Assembly (NCBI GenBank): GCA_028583415.1
Contig: CM053266.1
Span: 36,761,758-36,825,757, forward strand
Source of the DNA: Protea cynaroides
Taxonomy: Eukaryota; Streptophyta; Magnoliopsida; Proteales; Proteaceae
Length of the DNA stretch: 64,000 nucleotides
Direction: 5' to 3'
The position numbers and the translations under genes are program-made. Below, one piece after another: positions 1 through 11,691 of this stretch (its first letter is position 1; each line of letters begins with the position of its first letter). Under the pieces are notes generated by a model. It ran no database searches, was not told where the DNA came from, and was given only the letters and a program-made list of their open reading frames with translations.

Positions 1-2134
1 TCTTGAAACGATTTGTAACTACTGGATTATCCCCTTGGTTCTTCAATGCATGGGATGAGCCCAGAGAACAACCAGAATCTTTGCAAGGTTCAGCAGTTCC
101 TAGCCTTTCTTGCTCATTACCATCAGCCATCATTGGAAATGAACCTGATTTAGTCAACTTTGTTGGCGACCTCCCAGCTTGCAACTGCCTCTCTTGTTTT
201 GTAAACGGTATAATTTCCTTCAGATTGTTTTTTATATTGCTTGAGCTAGCATTGTTTCTGCTTAAGTAAGTGATTGGAAATGAACCTGATTTGGTCAATT
301 CTGTATTTGCATTGGAATTCTGCACATTCTGGAAGTTGTTTTCCGAAGAAGAGTCTGGATCTTGTAGAACTTTAAAAAATAACTCCTTGTTTACCTGAAA
401 TACATCCAAAACATCCAGAAATTCCTTTGTCTGGGGTAATGAATCTTCTGTAATAAGATCACTAGCATCCATATACTTCTTCTTTAGCAAGCCCTTGTTC
501 AGTTTATCCTGAAGAAGTGGATTATTCTGAATTAGCTGCATCGACTCATCATTTTGAGTACGTCCCAACTCACTCTCAGCCTTCATAGTTCCACACACCT
601 CTCGTTCTTTACTGCAGGTATCTGTCTCAGGAGGTTTTAGAATGTCTGGGATTACCTTGCTCTTACCAGTAGCACTAACATTATAAAGGCAAGGATCAAT
701 TCTTGATCTGTCTTGTTTTGCTCTCATATCCTCCAAGAAACGATCATCTGAAATTTCCAAATGATGGATGGAATCAGTACGCAGTAGCGGTAATTTAGGT
801 CGTCGTTTGTGGTCATCTTTTTTTGACATTTCTTCCGCAATTAGTGTTTTGATGTCGGCTTCGCCACATATCTTGGTGGTTGGCCTGGTCTCTTCCATTT
901 TCTCTTCAATCTGAAAATTGTAAAAAACAAATTATCTGTCATCTAAAGGAATTTTCCTGATGAGTAAGAAGGCCAAAAAACAGTAGAAGAAGAAACCTGC
1001 AGTTATTTTGTATGTTACTTACAAGCAATTCTTCGACTTCACCATCCATGGATTCTCGTGCTTCAATGGTATTAGGGATATTCTGATCCATTTTTGAACT
1101 TTTGAGGCCTGGGGAAAGAAAAGGAAAAATATGGTCATATGGCATCACAGTAAAACATTGCTAAAGAACCCCCTGTGTCTGCATTTAAGGTATACTTGCT
1201 GTTCCCGAAATGGGAATTGTGAACTGAACAATTCAGCGGAAGTATGGCATGGACAACTTTAAATGGAGGAACTATCAGCATCTGGCATGCATTGGATTCA
1301 AGCACTCCATGTATTCTGGTGTAAGACACAAAATCCCCAGTCCCAGATCTTTTCCTATTATTTGCACTATGTAAATGAACATCTATTGGACATCAAGATT
1401 CCTTTCATATAGCAAGCTTCTGGGTGACAAATTCATTTTCCATTTCTGTTACACCTGTTTATAGGTATTTGAGACAATTTACAGTGAAAAAAAATACAGA
1501 ACACTCCGTAGGAGATCCCATTGTTTAAAATATAAAATATATTCCACTTGGTCAGGTGGAAAAACATAAATATTTTGCATGAGAAAAATAAATATGTTTT
1601 GCATCCTGCCCTTCTTTTCTGTTTCTGCTCTACCAATTCAGGCTTCTCAGGTCATGAATTTCTGGGGTTAAAACATGTATAGAAGCTGGCAATCCAGGGA
1701 AAAAAGATACAATATTTGCATGAAGGCAATTTTGGGAAGGCAATTTGAAGTCCAAAAATCATTTATCTTTACAAGATCCACTTCCTACAAAAGATATATG
1801 GAGAACATTTAAGATACTAGATTGCTAATTTGGTTATTATCTTTGACTATCAGATACCATATACTAGAGAAGTGAAGAGAATGCAAGGTCTAGAAAACCA
1901 TAAGCTTCTATATTGAATGAGAAGATTAATAGATGGGGCTTTTGGGGGGGGGTGGGGTGAGAATAGAAACTTACCACCAGGATGCCTTCCAGGGCTGTGC
2001 CTCTTGTATGGGAGCATCCTTTTAGCATTATGCCACTGACGGAAGTAGAAGATTTGAAACATGCCAGACATGCAGCTAGGATTGGAGTCGCCAAATGTCA
2101 ATTTGGAGTATTTGTGTTGCAATTGCTTCCTCAT
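1..2134 (-). CDS. TRM/LONGIFOLIA-like (DUF4378/DUF3741-associated) protein, 5' part, truncated by window edge
   Basis: Three exons join in frame: 2134-1975 (phase 1, donor GTAAGT), 1108-1023 (acceptor CCCCAG, donor GTAAGT) and 910 to the window edge (acceptor TTTTCAG), giving about 385 codons so far. The ATG at 2134 has an in-frame TAG six bases upstream. Residues about 20-34 read SCMSGMFQIFYFRQW, which resembles the N-terminal motif (CMWGLISMFDFR-type) of plant TON1-recruiting-motif proteins. Exon 3 stays open for 303 codons, is hydrophilic, and carries two copies of LTKSGSFP plus RTDSIHHLE, both typical of DUF4378 proteins. The family is known to recruit TON1 and other factors to cortical microtubules; that role is inferred here. 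The C-terminal DUF4378 region lies left of the window. Exon 3 is easily missed because no stop codon falls in the window. Confidence 0.78.
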
Positions 2135-3500
2135 TTGCTATGGTACAACAGGAACAAATGATGCCGCTAAGTTGTGAAATCTGAAGAGGAAATTTAGTCA
2201 GGAATGTGGGAGGTCTTTCTGAAGTATGAATTTTCCATATCAACACACACAAGCTACCACCAGCCTCATAAAGGTTTGCAATATATATTTAGCGAGTGCA
2301 TGTTCAGGATTTCCTTTATTAAGAATGAAATTTTATTAGAGGGGAAACAAGAAGCAACCGCCAAATCTCAATTAATACAAAGTCAATAAGGTGTAGGCCT
2401 GCCTAATCCCACAAAATATATAACAAGAGAAAACAGTCAATACAAGACTCAAACAGGAAGTAGGCACTAAATACAGAGCACCCAGAAAACTAAAAAGCCT
2501 CATACAACATTCCAAAAATTCTTAAACTAATTCTGAATGACCTTCAAGAGCAGAGGATGAATCAGGAATTCCTATCAATACATCATAAGAGACCTCAATT
2601 TAGTTTGAAAGATAAAGAGTTATTTTATGGCAACGAGCACATATGAAAATATTCAAAATTGATGTTCTTGGAAAATTATTTAGCTCATGAATTAATAGAG
2701 AACGAAAATGGGACTCGACTGCTTAAAGCCTCAAAAGCATAAAGCAAACGCAATCTGTTCTATTTCCAACAAGAGAGGAAGCAGTCATACCTTTAGCGTT
2801 GGGTAGAGAAGACGCCGCCAAAACGAAGAAGAAATGAATAAAAGAGCTAGAAACAGGGGCGACTCTCAGGTGCCATGAGGACATTGCAAGAACTCCAGAT
2901 TCCAGAGTAGTTTGAAAGATATAGAGGAGACAATTAAAATTTGAGGGTTTGTGAGAAGGAGATGCAGAAGGAACAATGAACGAAGGAATGAAGAAGACTA
3001 GAGTCACTAGATTGTGGTTCCTTGCAGGGTTGTAATTTGCTATTGTAAAGTCTAAACAGATTGTTTGGAGGGTTTCTGTCAGATGGTTGACCTAAGTTTG
3101 TGGTGCTCCTCCGCGCAGACGCAGACCAAAAGTCAGAAAAGAGGGAAGAGATCCCAAAGCGAAACCTCAATAATGTGCTTCTCTCTCTCTCAATTTCCCT
3201 CTGATAGACTCTCATTCGTTCGTGTGTTTCTTTCTCCTTTCGCCGTTATTTACCCGCCAACTGCTTTGCCTCTTTTTTTTTTTTTTTTTTTTTTTTTAAA
3301 TTCAAGATTGGAGGTTTTCTCTGCCTCCGTCCAAACTGCCACTGCCACTTGGAGGGTCAATCGCATAAAAAATGAAGCCTCCTCCTTCCTCCTTCCTCCT
3401 TCCTCCTTGTCTGCTTCCCAATTTGGTATTCCTCAACTGACTCTAACTATCCGTACAAGTGTAATATAATATATATATATATATATACACCGGTTGTTGA
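2135..3500. promoter_or_regulatory. Probable 5' UTR intron, leader and promoter of the TRM-like gene
   Basis: No conserved coding sequence is seen on either strand. The stretch upstream of the ATG at 2134 is AT-rich and intron-like to about 2760. It is followed by a more mixed segment and a CT-rich run near 3180-3250, a poly-T tract at about 3271-3297, repeated TCCTTCC units near 3379-3408 and a (TA)n run near 3466-3488. Pyrimidine-rich leaders are common upstream of plant genes, so this is probably the leader and promoter. The transcription start is not determinable here. Confidence 0.35.
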
Positions 3501-5436
3501 CCAGTCGAATTGGTTTGGAAATAAAAACAAGTCCTTTGCAGTTTTGCCCAGATGAAATATCGATCAGATGAGCCGGATGAATTGAATTTTTCAAACTCTG
3601 CAGCCTCAGGCATCTAGAGCTGATTGGTTTAAACTCGAATGACAAAGTCTCAATTCTGAATATTTAAGGAAGCTACATCATTTTTTGTTTAAAAACAAGA
3701 ACGGCATCATTGTCGTAGTCAAACACTCAACATCCCGTAACTCTCTGACTTGTTCATTTCAAAATTCTGAATCCAGATTCGAGTCACATCCGTCATTGAG
3801 TCAGGGGAATCCCAATCCGAATTTAAATATCCTGAACATAACATATCTGAATGGTTTTAATAGATATTCAACTAATAATAATAAAAGCTACAAGTTCTAG
3901 AGAATGAGAGGATTAATTAAAGAGAATCATGAAAAATGCTGGATTACACAAGTCAAGAATGTATGCTGAATATGCGAAAATCTAGATTCTATCTCTAGTA
4001 TATATGATGGAGGTGGCTTGGTTGGCTTGACCATTTGACTTGACATTAGTTGAAGCGTTCAACGGCCATATACTAGCTACTATTCAGAGAGGAAGCAACA
4101 ATTCAAAGGGAAAGGCTTATCTCCATGATCGTTAGTGATGTAAAAGGAAGGCTTCAGGGGCTGAATCTTGAGATGAATTACATACATGGCAAGAATTAGG
4201 AGTTTCTGCTGTTCTTCGGAGTTGGCTGCGGTATTTAAAACTCAAGTGGTTATTTGGTGGTTCTTGGACTCCGAGGTATACATAAAGGGGTTATTAGTTG
4301 TTGTTGACATCTATCAAAACAGAAGCAAATTATGCAATAGAGGGTGGGTTCGTGAATCCTGTGGCCATTATGATGTCTAAGTCAGTACTGGTAAGCAAAC
4401 AGTAGGGAGTTCAATAAAAGAGTACGAGCTCGGTTTATGCGATTCATTGGAGAGAGGGCGTAAATATTGAAAGAGAGGGGCTTAAATATTCAAAGTTGGA
4501 TCCAGTTACCTCGTTCTGAGCTTAATTTATAGAGGCATGGGGTGGAGTGGATTTCGACCTTGATTGAAGCAATTCCAATATCTTTGGGCACGATTCTAGC
4601 ATCGTATGACTTGTCACTGTAACAGTGGTAGGTTTAGAGATTCCCACGTATCCAATCTCTTGAAAACAAGGGTTGGACGGGACTGAAACATTTTTGAATT
4701 GAGAAGAATTCTATTGCTTGTCTTAAGCGTAGAGTCAATCACCATTGCATATTTTCCTTTAGTATATGTTACAAAATCAATCTAGTATTTTCTGGAGAGA
4801 TATTAGGATCAGAATTTACAGATTTGAAACATCTACGTTATAGATATCTTTGGAGAGATACTAGGAGTGTGATCAACAATCTGTAGATCTTTCTGATCGA
4901 GATCGATACCTGCAATAATTCAAAACCCTTTCAATATTATAGTTGGGATTTAAAATCTACAACGATATTCTCGTTGATCCCAGTTCGGTGTTCGTTGGAT
5001 CAGCGCAAAACCCCAACAAATACCTTCTGTATTTGTGGTTCCCATGATGACCCAACGATGGTGCGCCAAAAGGAATTCGTGTCAAATGGGCCTTGACACC
5101 ACCGGCCGGTGTCAAGTAGAAAGACCCAAGTCTAAAGCCCTTAAGCATTTTGTAATGGTGATTTATTCAGTCCAAGTTGGGTTCGGTGATGCAGAGAGGA
5201 TCTTAAACTCAGAAGATTTCTTGTGTGTATTGGATCAACAAAAATACGCTCGATCAATGTAAAGGTACTGATTTACTGATGTAACTTCTGAGCCGGTAAT
5301 TTTTGTCACGAATGGAATCATGGGAGCCATAAATCCAATATCTGACCAATAGCTAACGTTGTACAATGTAGCAATAAATTAAAGTTGATTGGCTTAGATT
5401 TGTAGCCCAAATATGAATGTTCAAAGGGTGTTGCAG
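3501..5436. other. Intergenic, no gene recognised; short palindrome at 5092-5116
   Basis: Only short chance ORFs occur. A palindrome at 5092-5116 has arms CTTGACACC / GGTGTCAAG around a 7-nt loop. The 20-base string ending it (5108-5127) recurs in reverse complement at 16675-16694, which suggests a dispersed repeat. Nothing else is supported. Confidence 0.5.
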
Positions 5437-5439
5437 TAT

Positions 5440-5492
<53 letters not shown>

Positions 5493-5588
5493 AGAAAATG
5501 AAGAAAGGGAAAATTTCTTATTCTATACCTAGACAATTGATTACAGGTGACCTGGGCCTTATGGGCTTTACATGTTACTCCTCAATAT
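5437..5588 (-). repeat. Copia 3' LTR (shortened), with (GA)n microsatellite
   Basis: About 152 bp. It matches the right LTR at both ends but lacks the segment corresponding to about 14390-15060. The (GA)n run at about 5443-5488 is the expanded form of the GAAAGAGAGAAAGG sequence in the right LTR. Confidence 0.75.
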
Positions 5589-5599
5589 CCCCCCTGAAA

Positions 5600-7790
5600 C
5601 TCTACTGGGGTGGAAACCAGAGGCCGAGTTTTATACAGAGGGCCATAAACTGTGTGTAAGGTAATGGTTTTGTGAAGATGTCGGCGAGTTGTTGCTGTGA
5701 CGAGACAAACCGAGCGACAAGAAGTCCAAGTAAGACCTTCTCTCTTACAAAATGGCAGTCGAGCTCGATATGTTTAGTCCGAGCATGGAAAAGAGGATTT
5801 ATAGTGAGATGGAGTGCACTTATGTAGTCACAAAAGAGAGTGACGGGATGAGGCTGAGGGATCCCAATGTCTCATAACAAAAAAGAAAGCCGAGTCAGTT
5901 CGGCAGTAGTAGTTGCCATTGCATGGTATTCAACCTCAGTACTGGATCTAGCAACCGTGCTCTGTTTCTTGGCACTCCAAGAAATGCAATTTGCGCCAAG
6001 GAAAGTACGAAAGCCTATAGTAGATCGCGAATCAAAGGACAACCTGCCCAATCAGCGTCAGAAAATACATACAAGTCCAACGAACTATCACGAATAATAC
6101 GTAACCCAAAGTGTAACATTCCTTTGGCATAACGAAGTATCCATTTGACTAAGGAGTAGTGTGCAATTGTAGGAGCATGCATAAATTGACATACGAGATT
6201 AATCGAATAAGAGGGTCTCGTCATTGTCAAATATTGTAACGATCCAACAATACTCCAATATAAAGAAATGTCAGAGAAAGTTGCGGTATCATCTGGTGTG
6301 GTATGAGTAGGTGCCACCATAGGAGTGCGGATTGGTCGGACATCTGTCATCTGTGCCCGTTTGAGAATGTCAATAGTGTACTTGGTTTGAGTGATAACCA
6401 AGCCCATTTGTGAATGAGTAACTGCTATACCAAGGAAGTAATGGAGTATACCGAGAACTTTCATCGCAAATTATATACCCACTGAGGATATAAATGTATC
6501 TAACAAGGAGTTATCATTCCCAGTCAAAATGATATCGTCCACATAAAGCAACAATACAATAACTTTCTGTCTTTGGCGATATACAAACATTGAAGTATCG
6601 GAATTGCTGCACACAAAACTGAACTCAAGTAGCAATTGAAGCGATCAAACCATGCTCGAGGAGTCTGTTTGAGACCACACAAGGACCTTTGTAGTTTACA
6701 CAGAGCGCGAGGTTGCTCACTAGCCACATAACCTGGGGGCTGACTCATATATACTGGAGTAGACAAGAACCCGTGAAGAAAAGCATTAGTAACATCAAGC
6801 TGTCGAAGAGGCCAGCCATTAACTGTGGCAATTGTAAGAACCATCCGTATGGATGTGGGTTTTATAACCGGGCTAAATGTTTCTAAGAAATCCACTCCTT
6901 TCATTTGAGAATACCCTTTGGACACAAGTCTGGCCTTGAGACGTTCCAGTGTACCAACTGATTTTAATTTGGTCTTATAGACTCAACGACACCCAACAAT
7001 GTTCATATCAAGCTCCTTTTTTACGAAAGTCCATGTGTTGTTAAGTTTGAGAGCTGCCATTTCAACATCCATTGCAGCCTTCCAGCCAGGATGGTCTAGA
7101 GCATTTCTGATCGACTTTGGTTCAGTGGGAATAGTATCGGCTGTCAAGATATACTTGGGATTAGGCTTAACAATCCCAACCCGCCCTCGGGTTATCATTG
7201 GATGAGATGCCGACTGTGTACTGGTAGTGTTATCATCCATGACCATAATTGGGTTTGAGTCTGTGACCTGAACTGGGCTCACAACATGAACAAAATCTGT
7301 TAAGAACTCTAGGCCTGGTAATTGATCTGAGCTCACTTCATTTAAGACAATAAGAGTAGGTAAAACTATCACTCTGCCTAGTTCTTGATCTGGGCCTGTG
7401 ACCTGATTTGGAGTCACAAAGTTATATAACCCTGTTATTAGACCCAGGCCTGATACTTGAACTGGGCCTACTAATTGATCTGGGCCTTTGTTTTGCTGTA
7501 ATTCTAAGCCATGTGATTGATTAAGCTAAGTTGGGCTTGTTAACTGAAGTGGGCCTGTATCCTGTAATAGTGTCTCACCAGATGAATGACATTGTCCATT
7601 GAGATAGAGCTAAGGTCCTTCGACAGAGTCAAAGACCACAAGGTCTGAGACCACCTCCTCTGATGCCCTACGACGTAATAGTTCTGCTAAGGTAATGGCG
7701 ATACGACGATGTCAGTTGGCAAGACTTGAGTAGAGATAGAGCTAGAGTTTGGTGACCAGACTGAATCACAATACCACGTCTTTCCCTTGA
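5600..7790 (-). pseudogene. Copia reverse transcriptase-RNase H region, decayed
   Basis: On the minus strand the RT domain starts with the Copia pattern (TWTFV..., then KGYSQMKGVDFLETFSPV, 6925-6524). The intact catalytic string LLLYVDDIIL lies at about 6521-6550. The connection and RNase H follow (KVLGILHYFLGIAV, about 6464-6015, then [11 protein letters not shown] and LADIFTKPLP down to about 5650). Frames shift near 6600 and stops occur near 6465 and 5800. The 7430-7790 part is the variable linker between integrase and RT and also carries stops. The product would have been the replication polyprotein; this copy cannot make it. Confidence 0.85.
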
Positions 7791-7801
7791 TGCTCCACTT
7801 G

Positions 7802-9048
7802 CATCCAACACACTAACCACACACACAATCACATGCCTATTCCTCGCATCATCATCATCATCATGTTATAATTAGACAGAAATAAATATGCATGAGCAGA
7901 ATATAACAGTAATATTGAATAATATATGAGGTGCACATTACAAGCATACAAATATAGAAATATTCATTGCATTGGACAAATAAAGTAAGGCAGTTTGTTA
8001 TTATCCAATTAGTTTAGATCTTGTTCTTTTACCTTGTAACGATGTTCGATCTTCTCCAAGCCTTGTAAATCACTTTTGAACTACTTGAAACCTAAGAAAT
8101 TTATGAATTTTAAGTTAAGGTTCAAGTTTACCAAGTTACAGTAGTCGAAAACCTAATCTGGAGTCAAATAGACTTCCTGAGACTGTGTGGTAGCAGGTGT
8201 GGTTGAACCTGTAGTCTCAGTATTTGCGACCGCAGGGCATGTGGTCGATATGTGTGGTCGCATATCATGCGACCACACATACGACCATACCTTCTATGGG
8301 ATATTTCCGAGAGCGTATGGTCGATCATGTGATCACTCTGTGGTCAACCATAGCTGCGACCACACAAAGTTTTGGTCAATTTTTATCCTCAATCCAATCC
8401 CTTCATGAGTCGATTCCTTGGTTTATCATTAGGGTCCCTCCTATGATCATTCTATGGTCTTAAATTCATAATTTTTGCAAAGTTATTGACCCTAACCTAC
8501 TCTCCATGGATCTCTCTTGAGTTTTTATCCATGGGGTCTCATGGTTGAGATCCCACAATCATTCCACATTTAAATTTACAATGAAAAAACCCTATGCTAT
8601 GTGATCTATTTCTACTGAGGTGATTTCTTACCTTGGCCTCCTGTAGCAAGCTAAATCCTTCCTTCATCTCAGTTTGCCTTTTCAGATCTCTTTCTCTTTC
8701 TCTTTCTCTCTCTCTTTCTCTCTTAGGTTTAGAGTTAGAATTTGAGCTCTAAAAGAGTGAAAGAGGCTAAGGGACATCCTTTATATAGAAGAAAAACCTC
8801 CATATAGAGTTTTCCCTCAATTAGGAAAGAGATCCCTTAGATTAGAAAAGTTTTTAAAATTCGGAGTAGGTCTCATCATCTTGTGGTCGCACGTATGGTT
8901 GTAGAATCCATCGACCACACATTGAATTTTGAGTGGCCTCTCTTTCCTAGGGTGTGGTCGACCATACCAACTCAGATATGCGACCACACATTCCAAATTA
9001 ACTGGTTTTGGATCGATTTACATACCTAGCCTTGTGGTTTCTTCTCGC
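7802..9048. mobile_element. 1.25-kb insertion in Copia pol, flanked by ACTTG repeats (LTR-like, unclassified)
   Basis: The Copia reading frame breaks at both edges and resumes when this segment is removed (IEWTK joins to WSIKGKTW). The direct repeat ACTTG stands at 7797-7801 and 9049-9053; one more base C matches on its left side. On the minus strand a TATATAAAGG box (near 8778) is followed by a GA-rich stretch, as in an LTR promoter. However, the ends are CATCC...CTCGC, not TG...CA. It has two clusters of TGTGGTCG-type motifs (8237-8365 and 8880-8995), including a perfect 14-bp palindrome at 8250-8280. It is best read as a solo LTR or a small non-autonomous element. Confidence 0.6.
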
Positions 9049-10370
9049 ACTTGGTCCACTCGATCTGATCATGATAGGAAGACCTGATACGATATGGTAA
9101 GATCAGGTTAGTAGAGTACAGGTCTTGCAGTTCGACAGCAGTATGAGAAGAGCTTGAAGCTAAAACTGGGGAATTTGTAGAATCAACCCATAGTTTAAAA
9201 GTCCCAAGTGCAGTGTTAGAAAGATGAGAGACTGGGACTGGACCTGGTGTCAAAGGGAATACTGTCTCACAGAATACAACATGTCTAGAGATATAAACCT
9301 TTTTAGTTGAATACTCCATACACCTATAACCCTTATGTAAATCACTATACCCCAAAAAGATAAAAGGTAAAGAACAAGGTTCTAACTTGTTTTTCATGTA
9401 AGGTCGAAGACAAGGAAAACATTGACACCCAAAAACCCGAAGCATAGAGTAAGAAGGATGTTTACCAGTCAACACATGTAAAGGTGTATCAAAATGAAGA
9501 ACAGAGGAAGGTAATCTATTTATAAGGAATACTGTCGTGCCTAATGCTTCTACCCAAAACTGATTAGGAAGAGATGCATTAAAAAACATTGCAAGTTCCA
9601 ATTCGACCAAATGTTTATGCTTTCTTTTTACTACACCATTCTGTTCTGGTGTGTAGGGACAAGACATATTAAGCAAAATACCAGAAGCATCAAGATGATT
9701 TCTAAACTTGAGACTAGAGAACTCACCACCCCCATCACACTGAAAAACTTAGATAGGTCTACCAAATTGTTTCTCTACCATGGACTGGAAACTAAGGAAG
9801 ATTCTAAAGAAATCTGATTTATGTTTAACAGGGTAAAACCAAATGAACCTTGAGCAATCATCAACAAATAGAATATAGAACTGAAATCCTTGAACACTTT
9901 TGGTGGAGCCGATCCCCCTGGATCACAATAGATCTTATCCATGGAATTAGGACACTGTGAGATGCTAGGTGCAAAGAGGAGTTTGGAGCTTTTGCTTTAT
10001 TGACAACTTGGACATAGTACTAGAGATCTGGAACTGACTTTAGGTACAACAATAAGGCCATTGTTTGTCAACTGAGTAAGAACAGAATTTTGAGGGTGGC
10101 TAAGCTGTTGGTGCCAAATGTCAAGTGATGCGGATTGAAATCTAGTTGAGAAAAATGCTTCAAAAATATTGTCATCACACCCACAGCATCACTATTATCA
10201 CTGTGACTGTGTAGTGTGCTTTTATGCATATCAATAAGCAAATGCACCTCATAGTCTAAAGCACTATTACGAACCAAATGTTCACCACAGTCCAAAATAC
10301 TTGTTCTAACACCACAGTCCAAAATATTTGTTCTAACATCATACTCCAAATTTAACATACTATTGTTCAA
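9026..10370 (-). pseudogene. Copia integrase region, decayed
   Basis: Reading on the minus strand, FVDDCSRFIWF (about 9840) and CDGGGEFSS (about 9735) carry the first and second catalytic aspartates. PEQNGVVKRKH near 9640 holds the glutamate, matching the DDE integrase core. The downstream chain VFGCQCFPCLRPYMKNKLEP...FLGYS is the usual Copia C-terminal part. In-frame stops occur near 9750. The 10068-10370 part corresponds to the GAG-pre-integrase zone and is broken. Confidence 0.8.
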
Positions 10371-11686
10371 ACAACTAACAGTTGTAGCAGGAGTGTTACT
10401 AGAAGTATGTTGATCACAAAAAAATGAAACACCACTTGACTGAGAGCTGTTACCACCATCCTTACTGATTCCAACACTACCACCAGATAATCTGCAAACT
10501 TGAGCAGGTTTTGAGAGTGCATACAGGCCCCCTTTCTATTCCCAGATTCCAACATCTCCTTGGTCCTATTATCCTTAATGACAAACCCAGAAGAATTAAA
10601 CTCAAAGAAACATGGGAAATCAGTAGTAAGTTTTGATACAGACAGAAGATTTTTCTGTATATCAGGCACAATAAGTATGTCATTCATTGGCAAACTAGTA
10701 GAGCCACTTTCTAAAGGACCATCCACAGTGTGAGTAATAGGTAGACAATTTTCGTTTCCAACCATAACAGTGTCTATGCCTAAATAAGGAGAAGAATGAG
10801 CATAAATACCTGTGCCATCGGTTATGTGTGCTGATGCACCTGTATCAGGAAACCACGTTTGATCTTGATCTTTTGAGTGATGCTGAGCAACAAGGGCCTG
10901 AGGAGTGTCATTTTCTTGATAAGTAGTATCAAAACGGCAGTAGCACTTGAGTGCTGTATGGCTTGTTGTCTTACAGATTTGGCATTTAACAGGCGTCTGG
11001 ACATCCAAGAAAGTATCTGAAGAAACATTCAAAGACTGAACATTCGGTGTCTGGACAATATTTGGGTCTCTGTTCTCCCTCGGTATGGTAGACTGAACAA
11101 AGCCTTTACCCTTCGAGTTAAAACTGAAACCTCGCCTCTGATTACCAGTGGACTTGCGCGAGGTATATAATGCAAGATTTGGATTAACAGAATCATTAGC
11201 ATGATTCTTGATCCTTAAATCATGGCTTTGTAACAACGAAATCAATTCAGCATATGTGGGCACCAGAGGTTTGAGCATTGTCGTCGCAAACTTCTCAAAG
11301 ATAGGACCCAAATTAGTTAAAAGATAAAACACTTTGCGTTGATCAGGAACAGCCTTACCTATGGAGCTTAACTGATCACAAATTCTCTTGAACTCAAGAA
11401 GAAAGTCTGACAGAGAAACGCCCTCCATTTTCTTCAAGAAGTGTAATTTTGATAGTAACTCAAATTCTCATGCTTCAGACGCTTGGGCAAATGCAGAAGA
11501 AAGCATGTTCCAGAGATCACAGGCAGTCTTTACTCCCACTGCTAGGCCAAGAACCTCAGAGGGTTCCAACAATCCAAGCTTTCACAAGTCGATCCGTTCT
11601 TACACATGACACATAATCTGGATTAGGAATCTTGCTCCCATCCGTAGAAAGAACCTCGCGATTAGGTGTAGGTGAGTCGCCATTGA
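10367..11686 (-). pseudogene. Copia gag (C-terminal part) and protease
   Basis: The frame from about 11686 reads FVNGDSPTPN and then the UBN2-type gag with a stop near 11470. It continues to KKMEGVSLSDFLLEFKRI and a zinc knuckle CQICKTTSHTALKC (C-x2-C-x4-H-x4-C) near 10985. The protease motif WFPDTGASAHI follows near 10850. The gag N-terminus lies at 14278-14128, on the other side of the inserted solo LTR. Confidence 0.85.
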
Positions 11687-11691
11687 CAAAG

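Noticed and set aside
3..269. Plus-strand frame at the left edge
   Set aside because: Shadow of exon 3 of the TRM-like gene on the minus strand.
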